DNA of 64,000 nt from Triglochin maritima (taxonomy: Eukaryota > Streptophyta > Magnoliopsida > Alismatales > Juncaginaceae). The stretch covers positions 890,501-954,500 of the forward strand of contig OY821782.1 in assembly GCA_963682175.1 (NCBI GenBank), written 5' to 3'. A program made the translations under genes and the position numbers. The notes under the pieces are model-generated. The model had not been told where the DNA came from. It saw only the letters and a list, made by a program, of their open reading frames with translations, and searched no databases. Positions 1-10,265 of this stretch are shown here, in pieces; position 1 is the stretch's first letter; every line of letters starts with the position of its first letter.

Positions 1-555
1 ATTTTACAAAAAAACAAAAAAAACATCAAGTTAATCATGCAATCCAAATGGAAAAAAATGGAACAAAAAGTAGGCAAAACAACAAAAGTAGACAATACAC
101 AAAACTACATCATATATCTTCTAATTACCACCTACAATTTTTTAATCTATTTTTATAATTATTTTTAGAATCCAATTCTAAGAAAACATAAATAAAAATA
201 AAACATGCAAAATTCAAAACCCAACAAAGATTTTGTCTACCACGTTGGGAACCACCACACAAAACTTCAATCTCCCAACACTTTCTCTCAAAATTATTGT
301 TGGTCAAGCCAACTCTAACTTCTAACTAACCCAAACCCAAACCAAAACAAATGCTTTAATCAAACTAAATACAAGAAAGATTTATTACATTTGTGTTGGA
401 CCCCCTCTCCAAAACTTGTAACCAATCTTTGTTTTGAAGGTTTGGGTCAGTGGAAGGTTGAAGAAGATGATGGTTTGTGTGATTTGGGGTTCTCAAATAT
501 TTTTTAAATGTCTTAATAGTAGTATATATATATATATTTATTTTTCCAAATGGGG
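1..555. other. AT-rich sequence without a recognisable gene
   Basis: No frame here gives a family I know. The longest open frame (minus strand, 125-307) has the composition of non-coding DNA. A short TA run lies near 525-540. Confidence 0.5.
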
Positions 556-728
556 TCCCATACGCCCAAAGGACGTCCGTCCCTAGCCATCATCCGATAG
601 AAATTTCTGTTGACCTTTGTCGGTGGGTTTTCGTCGATAAAAATTCTGTTCGGCAAGAATATTTTTGATGAAATGGGCACTATTGTTTATTGAATTATCC
701 GTCGACAAAAATCCATTTTGTGGTAGTG
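556..728. mobile_element. CACTA-like transposon end fragment
   Basis: The stretch ends in GTGGTAGTG at 720-728. Read on the minus strand this begins CACTACCACAAAAT, the usual start of a CACTA (En/Spm) terminal repeat, followed by GTCGACGGAT-type short palindromes common in such ends. No matching left end was found, so this looks like one terminus of a truncated or non-autonomous copy. Confidence 0.45.
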
Positions 729-975
729 CACAATATCCAGCACGGCTTGGCCCGGCGGGCTGGAAACCCGACCTGTTGTGTCGTGCCGGCTCGACACGAG
801 AACCAGATCTAGTTTCAAGATTAACCTTCAACTATTGTAGATTGGTCAAAAAATTTCACCTTTAACTCGGGATCCAGTAATTAACCAGTTGAACTTAACC
901 AAGCTGGCAGTACCACTATATTTGTTGATGAGAACAATCTGACATCGCATAACTAAAAGAAAACTCATAAGAATA

Positions 976-1039
976 CTGAACTGCTAAACATCGCACCAAA
1001 ATTACTTAAATCGCCCCTTGAAATTACCAAATTGCCCTT
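976..1039 (+). repeat. Left terminal inverted repeat of the MULE
   Basis: It begins CTGAACTGCTAAACATCGC and ends CCAAATTGCCCTT. It pairs with 7176-7239 at all but about six positions; the inner 37 bases are identical. The target duplication TAAGAATA abuts it on the left. Confidence 0.92.
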
Positions 1040-1122
1040 CATCCTATTTTTGCTTATATATCTCACAATTTCACTCTTTTTTCAAAACTTTCTCTTCCTA
1101 TACCTACTACAGAAGATTAGGA

Positions 1123-3723
1123 ATGTCTCGGAGGCCAGGCAAGCAGCCAGCAGTTCCCCCGGTGTACCCGTATACGGTAACCTTACTTTATTTATTTGTT
1201 TTTAAAAATAAAAAAATAAAAAAAAAGTGGTCGGCGTCCGAGTGAGACGCCGACCACTAGCGGGAGACGTCTGGGGAAGACGTCTTCCCGATGGAGGAGA
1301 CGTCTTCGGCAGACGTCTCCCCCAAAGAGGAGGCGTCTCCGACAGACGCCTCCACCATACGGGAGGCGTCTCTCGCAGACGCCTCCACAAATTATTATTT
1401 TTTTAAATTATTAAATCTGATAATTACTTTAATAAATTGTGATAAATCTGAAAATTTAACTTAACAAATTCTTATTAAGTTTAACATTTGTGATATTTAG
1501 TTTTAACAATTTTTGATTTAGTTTAACAATTGTTTTAATTTAGTTTAACAAATTTTGATTTAGTTTAACAATTGTGATAATTTAGTTTAACAAATTTTGA
1601 TTTAGTTTAACAATTGTGATAAATATGATAATTTAGTTTAACAAATTTAACAAATTTGTAATTAAAATTTCAATTAATAGTCATCGGGTCACAGTGGAGG
1701 GAAAGGCAAGTCGATACCATTACACGCCTTCCGTTCTTTAGAGGATGATTCAGCACCGCGTCATCCACGTAGATGGGGGATATCTGCTTCGGTCAGGAGG
1801 GAGAGAGAGGCATTACGTCGTCGTGAGGAGGATGATGATTCCTTCGATGATGAGCATGTGGACAGTCCTGACGACGGGAGCGACGATGATGACCCGTATG
1901 AGTTAGAGCGCCCGGAGGTGGAGAGGCAGTGGGAGTATAGCAGAGGACGTGGTCGAACCGGTAGTTCTACTTCCGCCGGATGGATGGTGCGGAAGGGTAG
2001 GGGTGGGAGGTTTACGACCGCGGATTCGAGCTCGTGCACTGTAGATCCCCGCGCTCAGAAGAAGAAGAGGGTCCAGGACGATTCTTGGATCGTGAGCAGT
2101 ATGACGCCTGGTGGTCCTTTAGATGGGAGCGTCATTCCTAGTTTCTGTGGTCACATCGCTAGACGGATCTGGGACGGAGAGGATTGGAAGGTTCTGAAGT
2201 GCCATAATCGGCACAGAGCCTGTACAACACTACAGGGTTGGCGGTCTACACTGAGTGCTGATATCAGAGAGGAGATTAGTGCCACGCATTTGGGGCACTT
2301 ACTGTACAACATGTTCCCTTATCTCGACATGCCTTTGATTTCTGCGTTTGTGGAGCGGTGGCAGCCTGACACCAACACTTTCCACATGCCTTTCGGAGAG
2401 ATGACGATCATGCTTCACGATGTTTTCCAGATCCTGCGCATTCCTGTGGATGGTCGTCTTGTTAGTGCTCAGGGGTCGACGTCTGAGCTGAGGTGTTATG
2501 TGGCAGAGTTGCTTGGTGTCACACCTGATGGTCTGGCGAGAGATACAACTTTATGGAGTGGTGGTGGTGTCGGCATCGACTCCCTTGAGGACCTATGCAG
2601 ACGGGCACGACCTCCGCGGGCCGATGATACACAGTTGACGACGTACCTATTCTTGATGCTCGGAGCCGTCTTGTTTGTCGACAAGAGTGGTTGTCGGATC
2701 AGACCACGCGATCTACTGGAGGCTAGGGACCCGGACACCGTTCGTGAGTACTCGTGGGGGTCAGCGACGTTGGCATACCTGTACCGTCAGCTTGGGATAG
2801 CTAGCCGTGCGGATTGTTCTGGGATTGCAGGTTGTCTTACGCTGCTGCAGGGGTGGATATACGAGTACTTTCCTGCATTCCGCCCGCATCGTGAGCGGAA
2901 GATTATCGACGAGGGTCATCCACGTTCGGGTATGTGGGCCGTCCGGAGCGAGGACAAGAGCGATGGACGATTGTGTTCCATCCGCGCACGGCTAGATCAG
3001 ATGACTGCATCAGAGGTATCAAACTTTACACCATTTATTTAATTTTAAGATGTATTATTATTAATGTGTTAAACTTTAGGTGGAGTGGTTACCCTATGGT
3101 CCTGACCCAGCAGCGGATGTCCCGAGGACTTTATTGATGGGTCTTATTCGTTATCGGGATATCATAGAGCCTTATATGCCCGATCGGGTCTTGCGTCAGT
3201 TAGGATATGTTCAGGTGATCCCGGTTGACATCCCGACATCAGAGCATGCGGTGCGGTCTGCGACAGCAGCGACGTACGACGTCAGGTTCCCCGCTTCTAC
3301 AGCGGAATCGACTTGGCGGACATTTCCGAGATCATGCCGACTGTTCCTTGGCGACTTCAGACGTAGTCGCGACCCCTCCGAGTGTGATGCACGTTATCTT
3401 GATTGGTTCGGTAGTTACTCACATCCTATCATCGTCCGTGGTGCCTTCCGGAGAGCAGATCGACCTCCAGATAGGACGTGTGGCGATCTGGTAATTTTTT
3501 CATTTTATCTATATTTATTTGTACCGTATATTTTGTTAATGTACGCTAATGTTATTGTTATGTGCAGTGGATGGGTAAGATGATACGGGCTGTAGACCCA
3601 ATCTTGCAGATGAGGGATGAGCTGCCAGACGATGCCAGAGCTGCATGCGGAGATTTGGATGAGATCATACACTCGTGGCATACTCAGTTAGGCATCTCCG
3701 ACCATGATTCGGATGATGAGTAG
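1123..3723 (+). CDS. Plant mobile domain (PMD, aminotransferase-like) protein carried by the MULE
   Basis: My model has four exons: 1123-1176, 1681-3015, 3080-3490 and 3568-3723. All introns are GT-AG and phase 0, giving about 651 residues with no internal stop. Exon 1 encodes only 18 residues beginning MSRRPGK. Exon 2 has an acidic, low-complexity N-part, then the PMD core: the run around FVERWQPDTNTFHMPFGEMT followed by IPVDGR is the family signature, and exon 3 opens with VEWLPYGPDP, another conserved PMD motif. The C-terminus is acidic (DHDSDDE). PMD proteins such as Arabidopsis MAIN and MAIL1 act in the nucleus in gene expression and TE silencing; PMD is also known as cargo of plant transposons. 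Its role in this element is unknown. The intact frame beside a dead transposase is notable. Splice sites are inferred from frame continuity. Confidence 0.82.
1233..1390. repeat. 33-bp palindromic minisatellite, left copy (five units)
   Basis: Five units start at 1233, 1266, 1299, 1332 and 1365. Each reads GRCGTCY, five variable bases, AGACGYC, then about 14 bases of spacer. The two half sites pair as a 7-bp stem. The array lies in intron 1 of the PMD gene. The reverse frame gives an 11-residue RRL-type peptide repeat, which I treat as a by-product of the 33-bp period and not a protein. Confidence 0.88.
1440..1680. repeat. Short AT-rich tandem repeats in PMD intron 1
   Basis: The string TAGTTTAACAA with ATTGTGATAA or ATTTTGATT recurs about every 20-40 bases between 1490 and 1650, up to the splice acceptor at 1680. 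Confidence 0.6.
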
Positions 3724-4011
3724 GCTGATCTGTTGTACCGTACTCTTAGTATTTGCATTTATATTTGTTTATCTGTCGTACTCTTATTATTTGTATTTGT
3801 GTTTGTGTTTGCTAACATATCGTACGCTTATTATTTGTATTTGTGTTTGCTTATTTGTCATACGCTTATTATTTTTATTTGTGTTTGCTAACGTATCGTA
3901 CTATTATATATAATGCAAATAAAGCAAACATATCAAAACATATTACATAATAAAGCAACAATATATAGTGTACAAACATATCAAAACATATTACATAATT
4001 GTACAAACATA

Positions 4012-7000
4012 TCAAAACATATTACATAATTGTTGCCAAGATGCTATCCTATTTTGATACTCCAGCTCCCATCCAATAACACTCTCATCTCGTACTTGAA
4101 ACCACAGAGTCGCTATAGAAGGTACGGGGAATCCCTCATTCAAATCCAAACGAATGTAATGAGCGTAACTCCCTAAATGAGCAATAATCAACTCTCTGCA
4201 CGGTCTCGTCACGGTAGGTGGACTCTCCCAAGGTAGAACTGTAAGACATGGGTACAACGAACCATCATTTCCGAGAGAGAAGAACATAACTGCACACTTG
4301 TAAAAATTTGCAATGGGAAACAAGTCCGTCCACGTCTCCATGTAGTGATTCTCGCCACAAGGTCCCCCGCCCCAATTAATCCGGTGACGAGTCTGCGCCA
4401 CACCGTCGTAGTATACGTGCTCATAAAAAGATGGGTTCGCAGCTAGCTCATTTCAAATCGAACGACGGGCGAGTTGCCAATTGTCTTCACCACCGTGAAA
4501 AACATCGGCGACACATCGAAATTCATAGTTTCCATCAGCACGTACATCATTCCACTGGTGTAGGAATGACATAATGATTCCTGGAATCCTATCCGCATAT
4601 GGAAAGTCGTCTACGTCAGCCCGCCCAGTCACTACAATATCAACAAAAAATACAGTTACATATAATAACAAAAGATACATATTTACTGAAATAAATAACA
4701 AAATTATAATAACAATAAATAGAGGGATGGTATACCTGATCCTCCCCTCACGGATGAAGAACCAGAAGATCGACCACGACCTTTGCTTCCACTACCGGAA
4801 GAACGACCACGACCTCTACTCCCACTACCTGAAGATCGACCACTACCTCGCTCTGCATACTCAAACGCACTAGGGTCCCGTCGTGTCGACTTTCCCCTTG
4901 GTCGACCTCGTAGCTTTGTTTTTTCTGCAGGCTCTCTCAAATTCGCATGTTCGGGGTGTAGCTGCTCGAATAAAACCCGAGAGGCAGATCGAATTACGGT
5001 GGGGTCACTTCCTGCAATCTCATCAACCAGGCTGCGAAAATGTTCGGCGTCTTGAGCTGCCTGAGACACAAACTCTGCGTTCCCGGCTCCTTCCCCAATG
5101 ACAAGTGTCCTCCAGAACGAATGAATCTGCTCTAAGTAAATTCCGTTGTCTGATTCAAGACATCCGCGGATGGTACATGCGCAAGGTATCCCATGAGAAG
5201 TCAGAAAAGCGCACTCACAACGATATTCAACTTCATCATCTAACTCTTGCATTCTTTTCACCTCCTGACTCAGCAATTGCAAGCAGTGATGCGAAACTCG
5301 ACCATTTATGTGACGATATAGAGCATGTCCGAAATTAGTCAAATTTCACCGTCTCGAGTCTTCAAGAGCGTTTCGAATATTCGTCAGCTGCATTTCAATA
5401 GCCGCGTTGACGCGCTCGAAAAGAGTGTCCAGAGCTGCAGTCGATGTAGAAATCCACTCTTTTAGAGCCGAATGAGCACATTCGACCCTACAATTCGTGG
5501 TGTTCCCAAAATGAAGGACTTTGTTCGTCCAATTCAGCACAAACTTTTCTTTATGCACCAACTACGTGGTGTCCAGATACTCCGTGATAGCCGGCCACGA
5601 TCTATACAAATCTTTCAGAGCATACACAGCTCTATCATACTCGGCTTCTGAAGTAGAAAGCATGATTTTCCTCCATCTTCCACGCCTCAAAGTCTCTGCC
5701 ATCTGCTTATTTTTTCCGAATACGTGGTATGCGTAGTTCAATACGTCTTTGTTGATGTGCCATGTGCAGAGTAAATGAGCAGAGTCAGGAAATACCTCTT
5801 TCACTGGTCGCATAAGGCCTAACTCCCGGTCTGTTATTATTGCAGTCGGGCTGACAATCCCCAATAACAGATCTCGCAACTTCTCCATCACCCACAGATA
5901 ACTTGAGTAAGTTTCATCCATCAAAATCGCATATCCAATAAGGAAATTCATGTTTGTTGGTGTGACCCCAATCATTTCGAACAAAGACATCTTATACTTG
6001 TTCGTCTTGTAAGTCGAATCCATGCAGATAACGAAAGGATATGTCCGCAACAACTGGACTGACGTCGGATGTGCCAAAAAAGCGTGAGTGACGACATCAG
6101 TTTCTGGATCCGCCATAATCCAATGTAAGTACTGACACTGCACTGCTTGGTAGAGAAACTGCTGGACGGGATTCCGGTCTTCAGATTTTGTCCTCCTCAT
6201 GTAATCTCTGAAATTATAAATATGCCTTTGATTTGGATTGTCCTCCGGGAATTTTTCTTTTACTGCCTTCAAGATGTTCCGTGGTTTTGCTTGCGCCTCA
6301 GTCATATCACGAACAATCTTCTTCGCCCCAGAACTTAGACCACTAATTTGACGATGACCCTCTGGATAAACTGCCAGTCTGTGGTTGTGATGTCCGTGAG
6401 CACTATTAAAAACCACAACCCATCCATCACGATCTCGTCGCTCCACCACTTTTATTAAGAAACGGCAACCACAACCCTTTCTTTTGGTGTTTCTTCGAAG
6501 TGCAGTATCCATATCCCGAGACTCCATTTGATTTCGCCGGTCGCATCTCAAATAACAATCCATCCGACTATCTGATCTTGTTTTGTACGACGACACGACC
6601 AAAAAAAACCCAGCTCCGATAGCTACTTGTTTGGCCCATTTACATGCTTCATCGATTGTTTCAAAGATTTGTGTAGTTTGAAATAACTCACTGTAATCCA
6701 CTCCATCACCACCGAAATCTTCCAACGGAACCTACAAAAAAAAATCGAAATTAAAAAAATCAAAAAAATTCCGGGCGTCTGTATTAAACGTCTACCCCAT
6801 GGGAGGGGCGTCTGAGTTAAACGCCCTTCCCAAGGGTGAGGCGTCTGCGTAGGACGCCTGACCCTAGGGAAGGGCGTCTACTACAGACGCCTTACCCAAG
6901 GGGAGGACGTCTACATAAGACGCCTCTCCCATTGCGTAGGCGTCTGCTTTAGACGCCTCGGCCAAGGGGAGGACGTCCTACGCAGACGCCCTCACCTTGG

Positions 7001-7084
7001 GGGAGGCGTCTAATGCAGACGCCCGACCCAAAATTTGCCCCGCGCCAGACTTACCTCACCGGATGCATCACCCTCGCCAGACAT
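4012..7084 (-). pseudogene. MULE transposase with OTU-like C-terminal domain, broken by three stops
   Basis: Exons on the minus strand: 7084-7055 (10 residues, MSGEGDASGE), 6731-4736 and 4631-4012. The summed length is 2646 nt, a whole number of codons. Order: a FAR1-like N-terminal DNA-binding part; the MULE DDE core (CMDSTYKTN, then ITDRELGLM, then CTWHIN); the third acidic residue in RVECAHSALK; a SWIM-like finger (CECAFLTSHGIPCAC); a Gly/Ser/Arg-rich linker; and an OTU-like domain. In-frame stops at 5564-5562, 5348-5346 and 4455-4453 interrupt it with no change of frame. In the OTU domain the usual DGNC is DGNY, so the catalytic Cys is lost; a His (GSYAHYIRL) remains. The transposase normally cuts and pastes the element. 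As it stands the product would end before the last catalytic Glu. Confidence 0.88.
6774..7037. repeat. 33-bp palindromic minisatellite, right copy (eight units)
   Basis: Eight tandem 33-bp units, each GGCGTCT-like, six variable bases, ACGCCT-like, then a CCC...GGG spacer. The array fills most of intron 1 of the transposase gene (7054-6732). Unit length and half-site order match the left array at 1233-1390, although spacer bases differ. The local GC content is far above the surroundings. Confidence 0.88.
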
Positions 7085-7175
7085 TTTCGTGGTGTTTTTA
7101 CTGATAAATTATGAATATACAAGACCGTAGCCTAATTTATAGACACGGGACGATATGGGTATTAAATATATTGTT

Positions 7176-7239
7176 AAGGGCAATTTGGTAATTTCAAGGG
7201 GCGATTTAAGTAGTTTTGGGGCGACGTTTAGTAGTTCCC
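7176..7239 (-). repeat. Right terminal inverted repeat of the MULE
   Basis: Reverse complement of the left TIR. Its outer end read inward is GGGAACTACTAAACGTCGC. It is followed directly by the second copy of TAAGAATA at 7240-7247. Confidence 0.92.
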
Positions 7240-7965
7240 TAAGAATATCATGAATATCGTTAGAGTTCTCAAGAAATAATATTATGAATGTTGTAAAATA
7301 AATACACATGAAGCAAAGAAGATTAAGATTTAGGGGAGAATAATTATTGTATTTCATCATTACCAAAATATTACAATAGTCTCATATTTATAGGCTAAAT
7401 GAAGCAAATGAAATGGTGTATGTTACAAGAGTTACAAATGAGAATGTGAGACAATGAGAGGTTGATGAAATTATAGGAGGAGAAGGTGAAACATCCATAA
7501 TATGTCACAACACTCCCCCTTAGATCTTCACATATATGTTTTTCAGTCTGCATCGTTAAAAACCTTACTAAAAACTCATTGGAATAAAAATTTAGTGAAG
7601 AGAAAAAGAGTGCAGAGCGTATAATCATTCTCATCATTTCAACATACGTTTTTCAAACGTTGAACACTAATCTTGAAAACAAGTTGTTCAAAATCTCTGG
7701 TAGGCAACGACTTGGTGAATAAATCTGCAAAGTTGCCACTTGATCGGTTTGCCTCATTAAAAACATTGTCAAGTAAAACCATGTGGGACAAAAACTTGGT
7801 GAAAGAAAAAGAATGCAACGTATAATTATTCTCTTCAATTCGACATACATTTATAACACTCCCTTAGGCAATATGCGTTATGTTTAGGTCTCGTTAAAAA
7901 CTTTGTTACAAAACCCTGTGGGAAAAAGTAACTAAGGAAAAGAATGCATAACGAGAAGAAGAATG
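7240..7965. repeat. Degenerate retroelement-like repeat region
   Basis: Three diverged units share the strings CATTAAAAAC or GTTAAAAAC plus GTGGGA or TTGGAA and GAAAAAGAATGCA, near 7550-7620, 7745-7830 and 7890-7945. Similar sequence is common in plant LTR-retroelement debris, but I see no clear ends. No host gene is supported. Confidence 0.35.
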
Positions 7966-7970
7966 GCCAA

Positions 7971-8015
7971 ATCCGGATCTGCGTCGACTTACGCCACCTC
8001 AACAAGGCATGCCCA
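7971..8015 (+). pseudogene. Ty3/gypsy reverse-transcriptase scrap
   Basis: One frame reads IRICVDLRHLNKACP, the conserved block of Ty3/gypsy RT just before the first catalytic region. The frame is lost on both sides, and a G-run follows at 8071-8080. Confidence 0.6.
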
Positions 8016-8682
8016 AGTCATCGAATCCGTAGTTCGCTCCTCCAAGAAGTTTCGTCCCCCGACTCCCCAGGGGGGGGGGGTCCGTCCGGCTACTCTTGCT
8101 GAAATCATTACTCTTCATTCTCCCGTGCTCTAGCAATTGCGCTCCCTAGACCACTACCATGTAGTTAGGTAGGGAAGCATCGTTTTTGAATCTCCTTCAA
8201 CCCGCCTCGCCGCATATTCTGTCCGACATGGCCCTACTGATTTGTTTTCGATCGGAGCATCAAGCAGCGCAACCCGCAAATAGGATGAGTTTGGACGTGA
8301 TGTCGGGTGTGGCGAACCATCATCACTGCTGCAGAAGGGAAGCTGCGATCAGCGAGAAGAAGCTTGTCTCATATTTATATTAATGTCTAGCAATATGAGA
8401 ATGTAAGAATCAATAACTGATTCACCAACTTGCATAAAATTGTAATGACTCCACATAATAACATCAAATAGTTTGTGATAATAATTGATGTGGATCCGAC
8501 GTGTAGCAAACATCACTAACGTTAATCTTTATCGCATGACTAGAAATTTGTAGTTCCTTAAACGTCATCTAAATGTTTTCAGATGAACATTATGCTTAGA
8601 TAAAACATTCACTGCGAACCTTATTAGATTTCAAGTTATAAGGAAATTTTCATGACATTCTGATAAAGAACTTCAGGTCCTA
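8016..8682. other. Unassigned sequence
   Basis: I find no coding family or clear element ends here. An open frame at 8186-8383 has no recognisable motif. The sequence probably belongs to the surrounding transposon debris. Confidence 0.3.
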
Positions 8683-8880
8683 TTACAATTGAATCTTTGT
8701 CAATATACAATAGATGCTCTTTGTTAGTGCGCTTTCAAGGTGAGCATTTAGTAGAATATTTTTCTTCAATATTCTCTTTCTACAATCAAACCCTCCTACA
8801 TTTGCATAAGTCTTATAATAGTTGTAATCTTCATCTATTGAGTATAACTCCTTCCCAAATGTTGGTTTCAACTCACTTTT
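8683..8880 (-). pseudogene. FAR1-domain-like fragment
   Basis: The minus frame reads PTFGKELYSIDEDYNYYKTY and then NVGGFDCRKR. This resembles the start of the FAR1/FHY3 DNA-binding domain (an acidic segment, Tyr-rich helix, then GF-x-x-R-K). It is short and has no continuation. FAR1 domains occur both in host transcription factors and in MULE transposases, so the source is unclear. Confidence 0.4.
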
Positions 8881-8882
8881 AA

Positions 8883-9646
8883 CAGGGTTGTCTCAAGAAT
8901 TTTTGAGCCCCTGTGCGAAACTAACAATGAGGCCCCAAAAATCAAAACTTTTGTCCCCTAGCTTAAATCATAAAAAATTCACTAACTTGGTGCAATATAA
9001 CTTGAAAAGTTTTGTCCTCCTATCATTCTTTGCGGAAAATTTATCAATTAACTGCTCATAACCAACGTTCTCTAAAATAGAGTTCTTGATTGTCACTAAG
9101 GCTAGTCCATTAAGCATTTGTTTAATCATTCTAATTCTAGAAGCCGTAGGACGTAGCTGCTTGTCAAATATGACTTTGTTTAATCATTCAAAACTGAATT
9201 CACTTTGTTGCGCAATCCTAATTGAACACAAAAAGTCATTACAAGATTGCTTTCTACAATCCCACAATCAATCAATATTCAAGACTAAGAAATAAAAAAA
9301 CAAATTCCTTGTTTCAGTACAAAAAAGAGTGTACTTTTGTTCTAATAAATTTCAAAAGATTGGTCAAACATGGAACCACATGGATACCCTAAAAAAGGTT
9401 GTTTGTGACCTTTTTTTACCTTTCTTGGGTTTGGAGACAGGAAAAGGCGGGCTGGAGTCGTCGTCGACAGTGGGGGAAGGCTTGCCGGCGTCGTCCGTTG
9501 TGGCCAGCATTGTGGTCGCCGACGACAATGGATTTTGGTGGAAAATCGGAAGGAGAGAGAGATGAAGGTGAAGGGTTTAAAGACATGTACATATATCAAA
9601 ATGAGTCCCCCCCTCAAAATGAGGCCCGGAGCAGGGGCTCACCCTG
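8883..9646 (-). mobile_element. hAT transposon remnant
   Basis: The left end reads CAGGGTTGTCTC and the right end, inverted, CAGGGTGAGCCCC: matching short hAT-type termini. On the minus strand about 9220-8920 encodes a decayed hAT dimerisation region with motifs like RMIKQMLNGLALV and ILENVGYEQLIDKF, with stops between pieces. I found no convincing 8-bp target duplication. The GC-rich part at 9430-9560 is not identified. Confidence 0.55.
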
Positions 9647-9759
9647 CTCCTGTTATGGGTCGGGCCTGGCTTTTAACATCGGGTATTAAATAAAACTCTT
9701 TGGCATACTCCACATTCTGGTTGTCTAAATTATCCTAAATTGTTGCACAATTAGTTTTA

Positions 9760-10265
9760 CAATACAATTGTTGCACATAATTGCACTATATTTCAGCTAC
9801 TAATGTGATATTATGGTTTCAAACATATTATTATATTCGTTTCAACTAAATACAAACATGTTACTGTAGTACACATTTATTTATGTTGAAAAAGATTTGA
9901 AGAGAGGTAATGATATTGTTGTTTTTGAAACGTTATTACAATATTACAATGTCATATCCACAAAATCGCACAATTTATGGCTACTAATGTGATATTACAG
10001 TTTCAAACATAATATTACTTTCGTTTCAACTAAATAGATTCATGTTACTGTAGTACACATTTATTTCTGTTGAAAAGGATTAGAAGTTAGCTAAATGAAA
10101 TTGATGTTTTTGAAATGATATTACAATATTACAATGTCATATCCACAAATTTGCACTATATTACGACTACCAATATGATATTACGGTTTCAAACATAATA
10201 TTATTTTCGTTTCAACTAAATAGGACAATATTACAATTATCAATGTGATATTACGGTTTCAAAAC
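9760..10265. repeat. About 180-bp tandem repeat, roughly three copies
   Basis: The block containing CTAATGTGATATTA, GGTTTCAAACATA, CGTTTCAACTAAATA and TGTTACTGTAGTACACA recurs near 9799, 9979 and 10159. The third copy is truncated and followed by part of a fourth. Units differ by point changes. No coding potential. Confidence 0.75.

Larger units (their letters stand above)
976..7239. mobile_element. Mutator-like element (MULE) carrying a PMD gene and a transposase
   Basis: A complete element with 64-bp terminal inverted repeats (976-1039 and 7176-7239, about 58 of 64 identical). It is flanked by the 8-bp direct repeat TAAGAATA at 968-975 and 7240-7247. Inside are two convergent genes: a plant-mobile-domain gene on the + strand starting 84 bp inside the left TIR, and a MULE transposase on the - strand starting 92 bp inside the right TIR. 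Each first intron holds a 33-bp palindromic minisatellite. Transposase type, TIR length and TSD size fit the Mutator superfamily (usual TSD 8-11 bp). The transposase is broken, so this copy is not autonomous now. Confidence 0.9.

Noticed and set aside
1202..1390. Minus-strand open frame encoding an RRLxxTxP-type 11-residue repeat
   Set aside because: The pattern follows from the 33-bp minisatellite, whose period is a multiple of three; the region is an intron of the PMD gene and there is no start context or family match.
5105..5338. Plus-strand open frames across 4.8-5.7 kb
   Set aside because: They are antisense shadows of the transposase, which has conserved motifs on the minus strand.
6774..7037. 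CRISPR-like array of repeats and spacers
   Set aside because: Units are contiguous 33-mers with internal palindromes, in an intron of a plant transposon; no cas genes and not a prokaryotic sequence.
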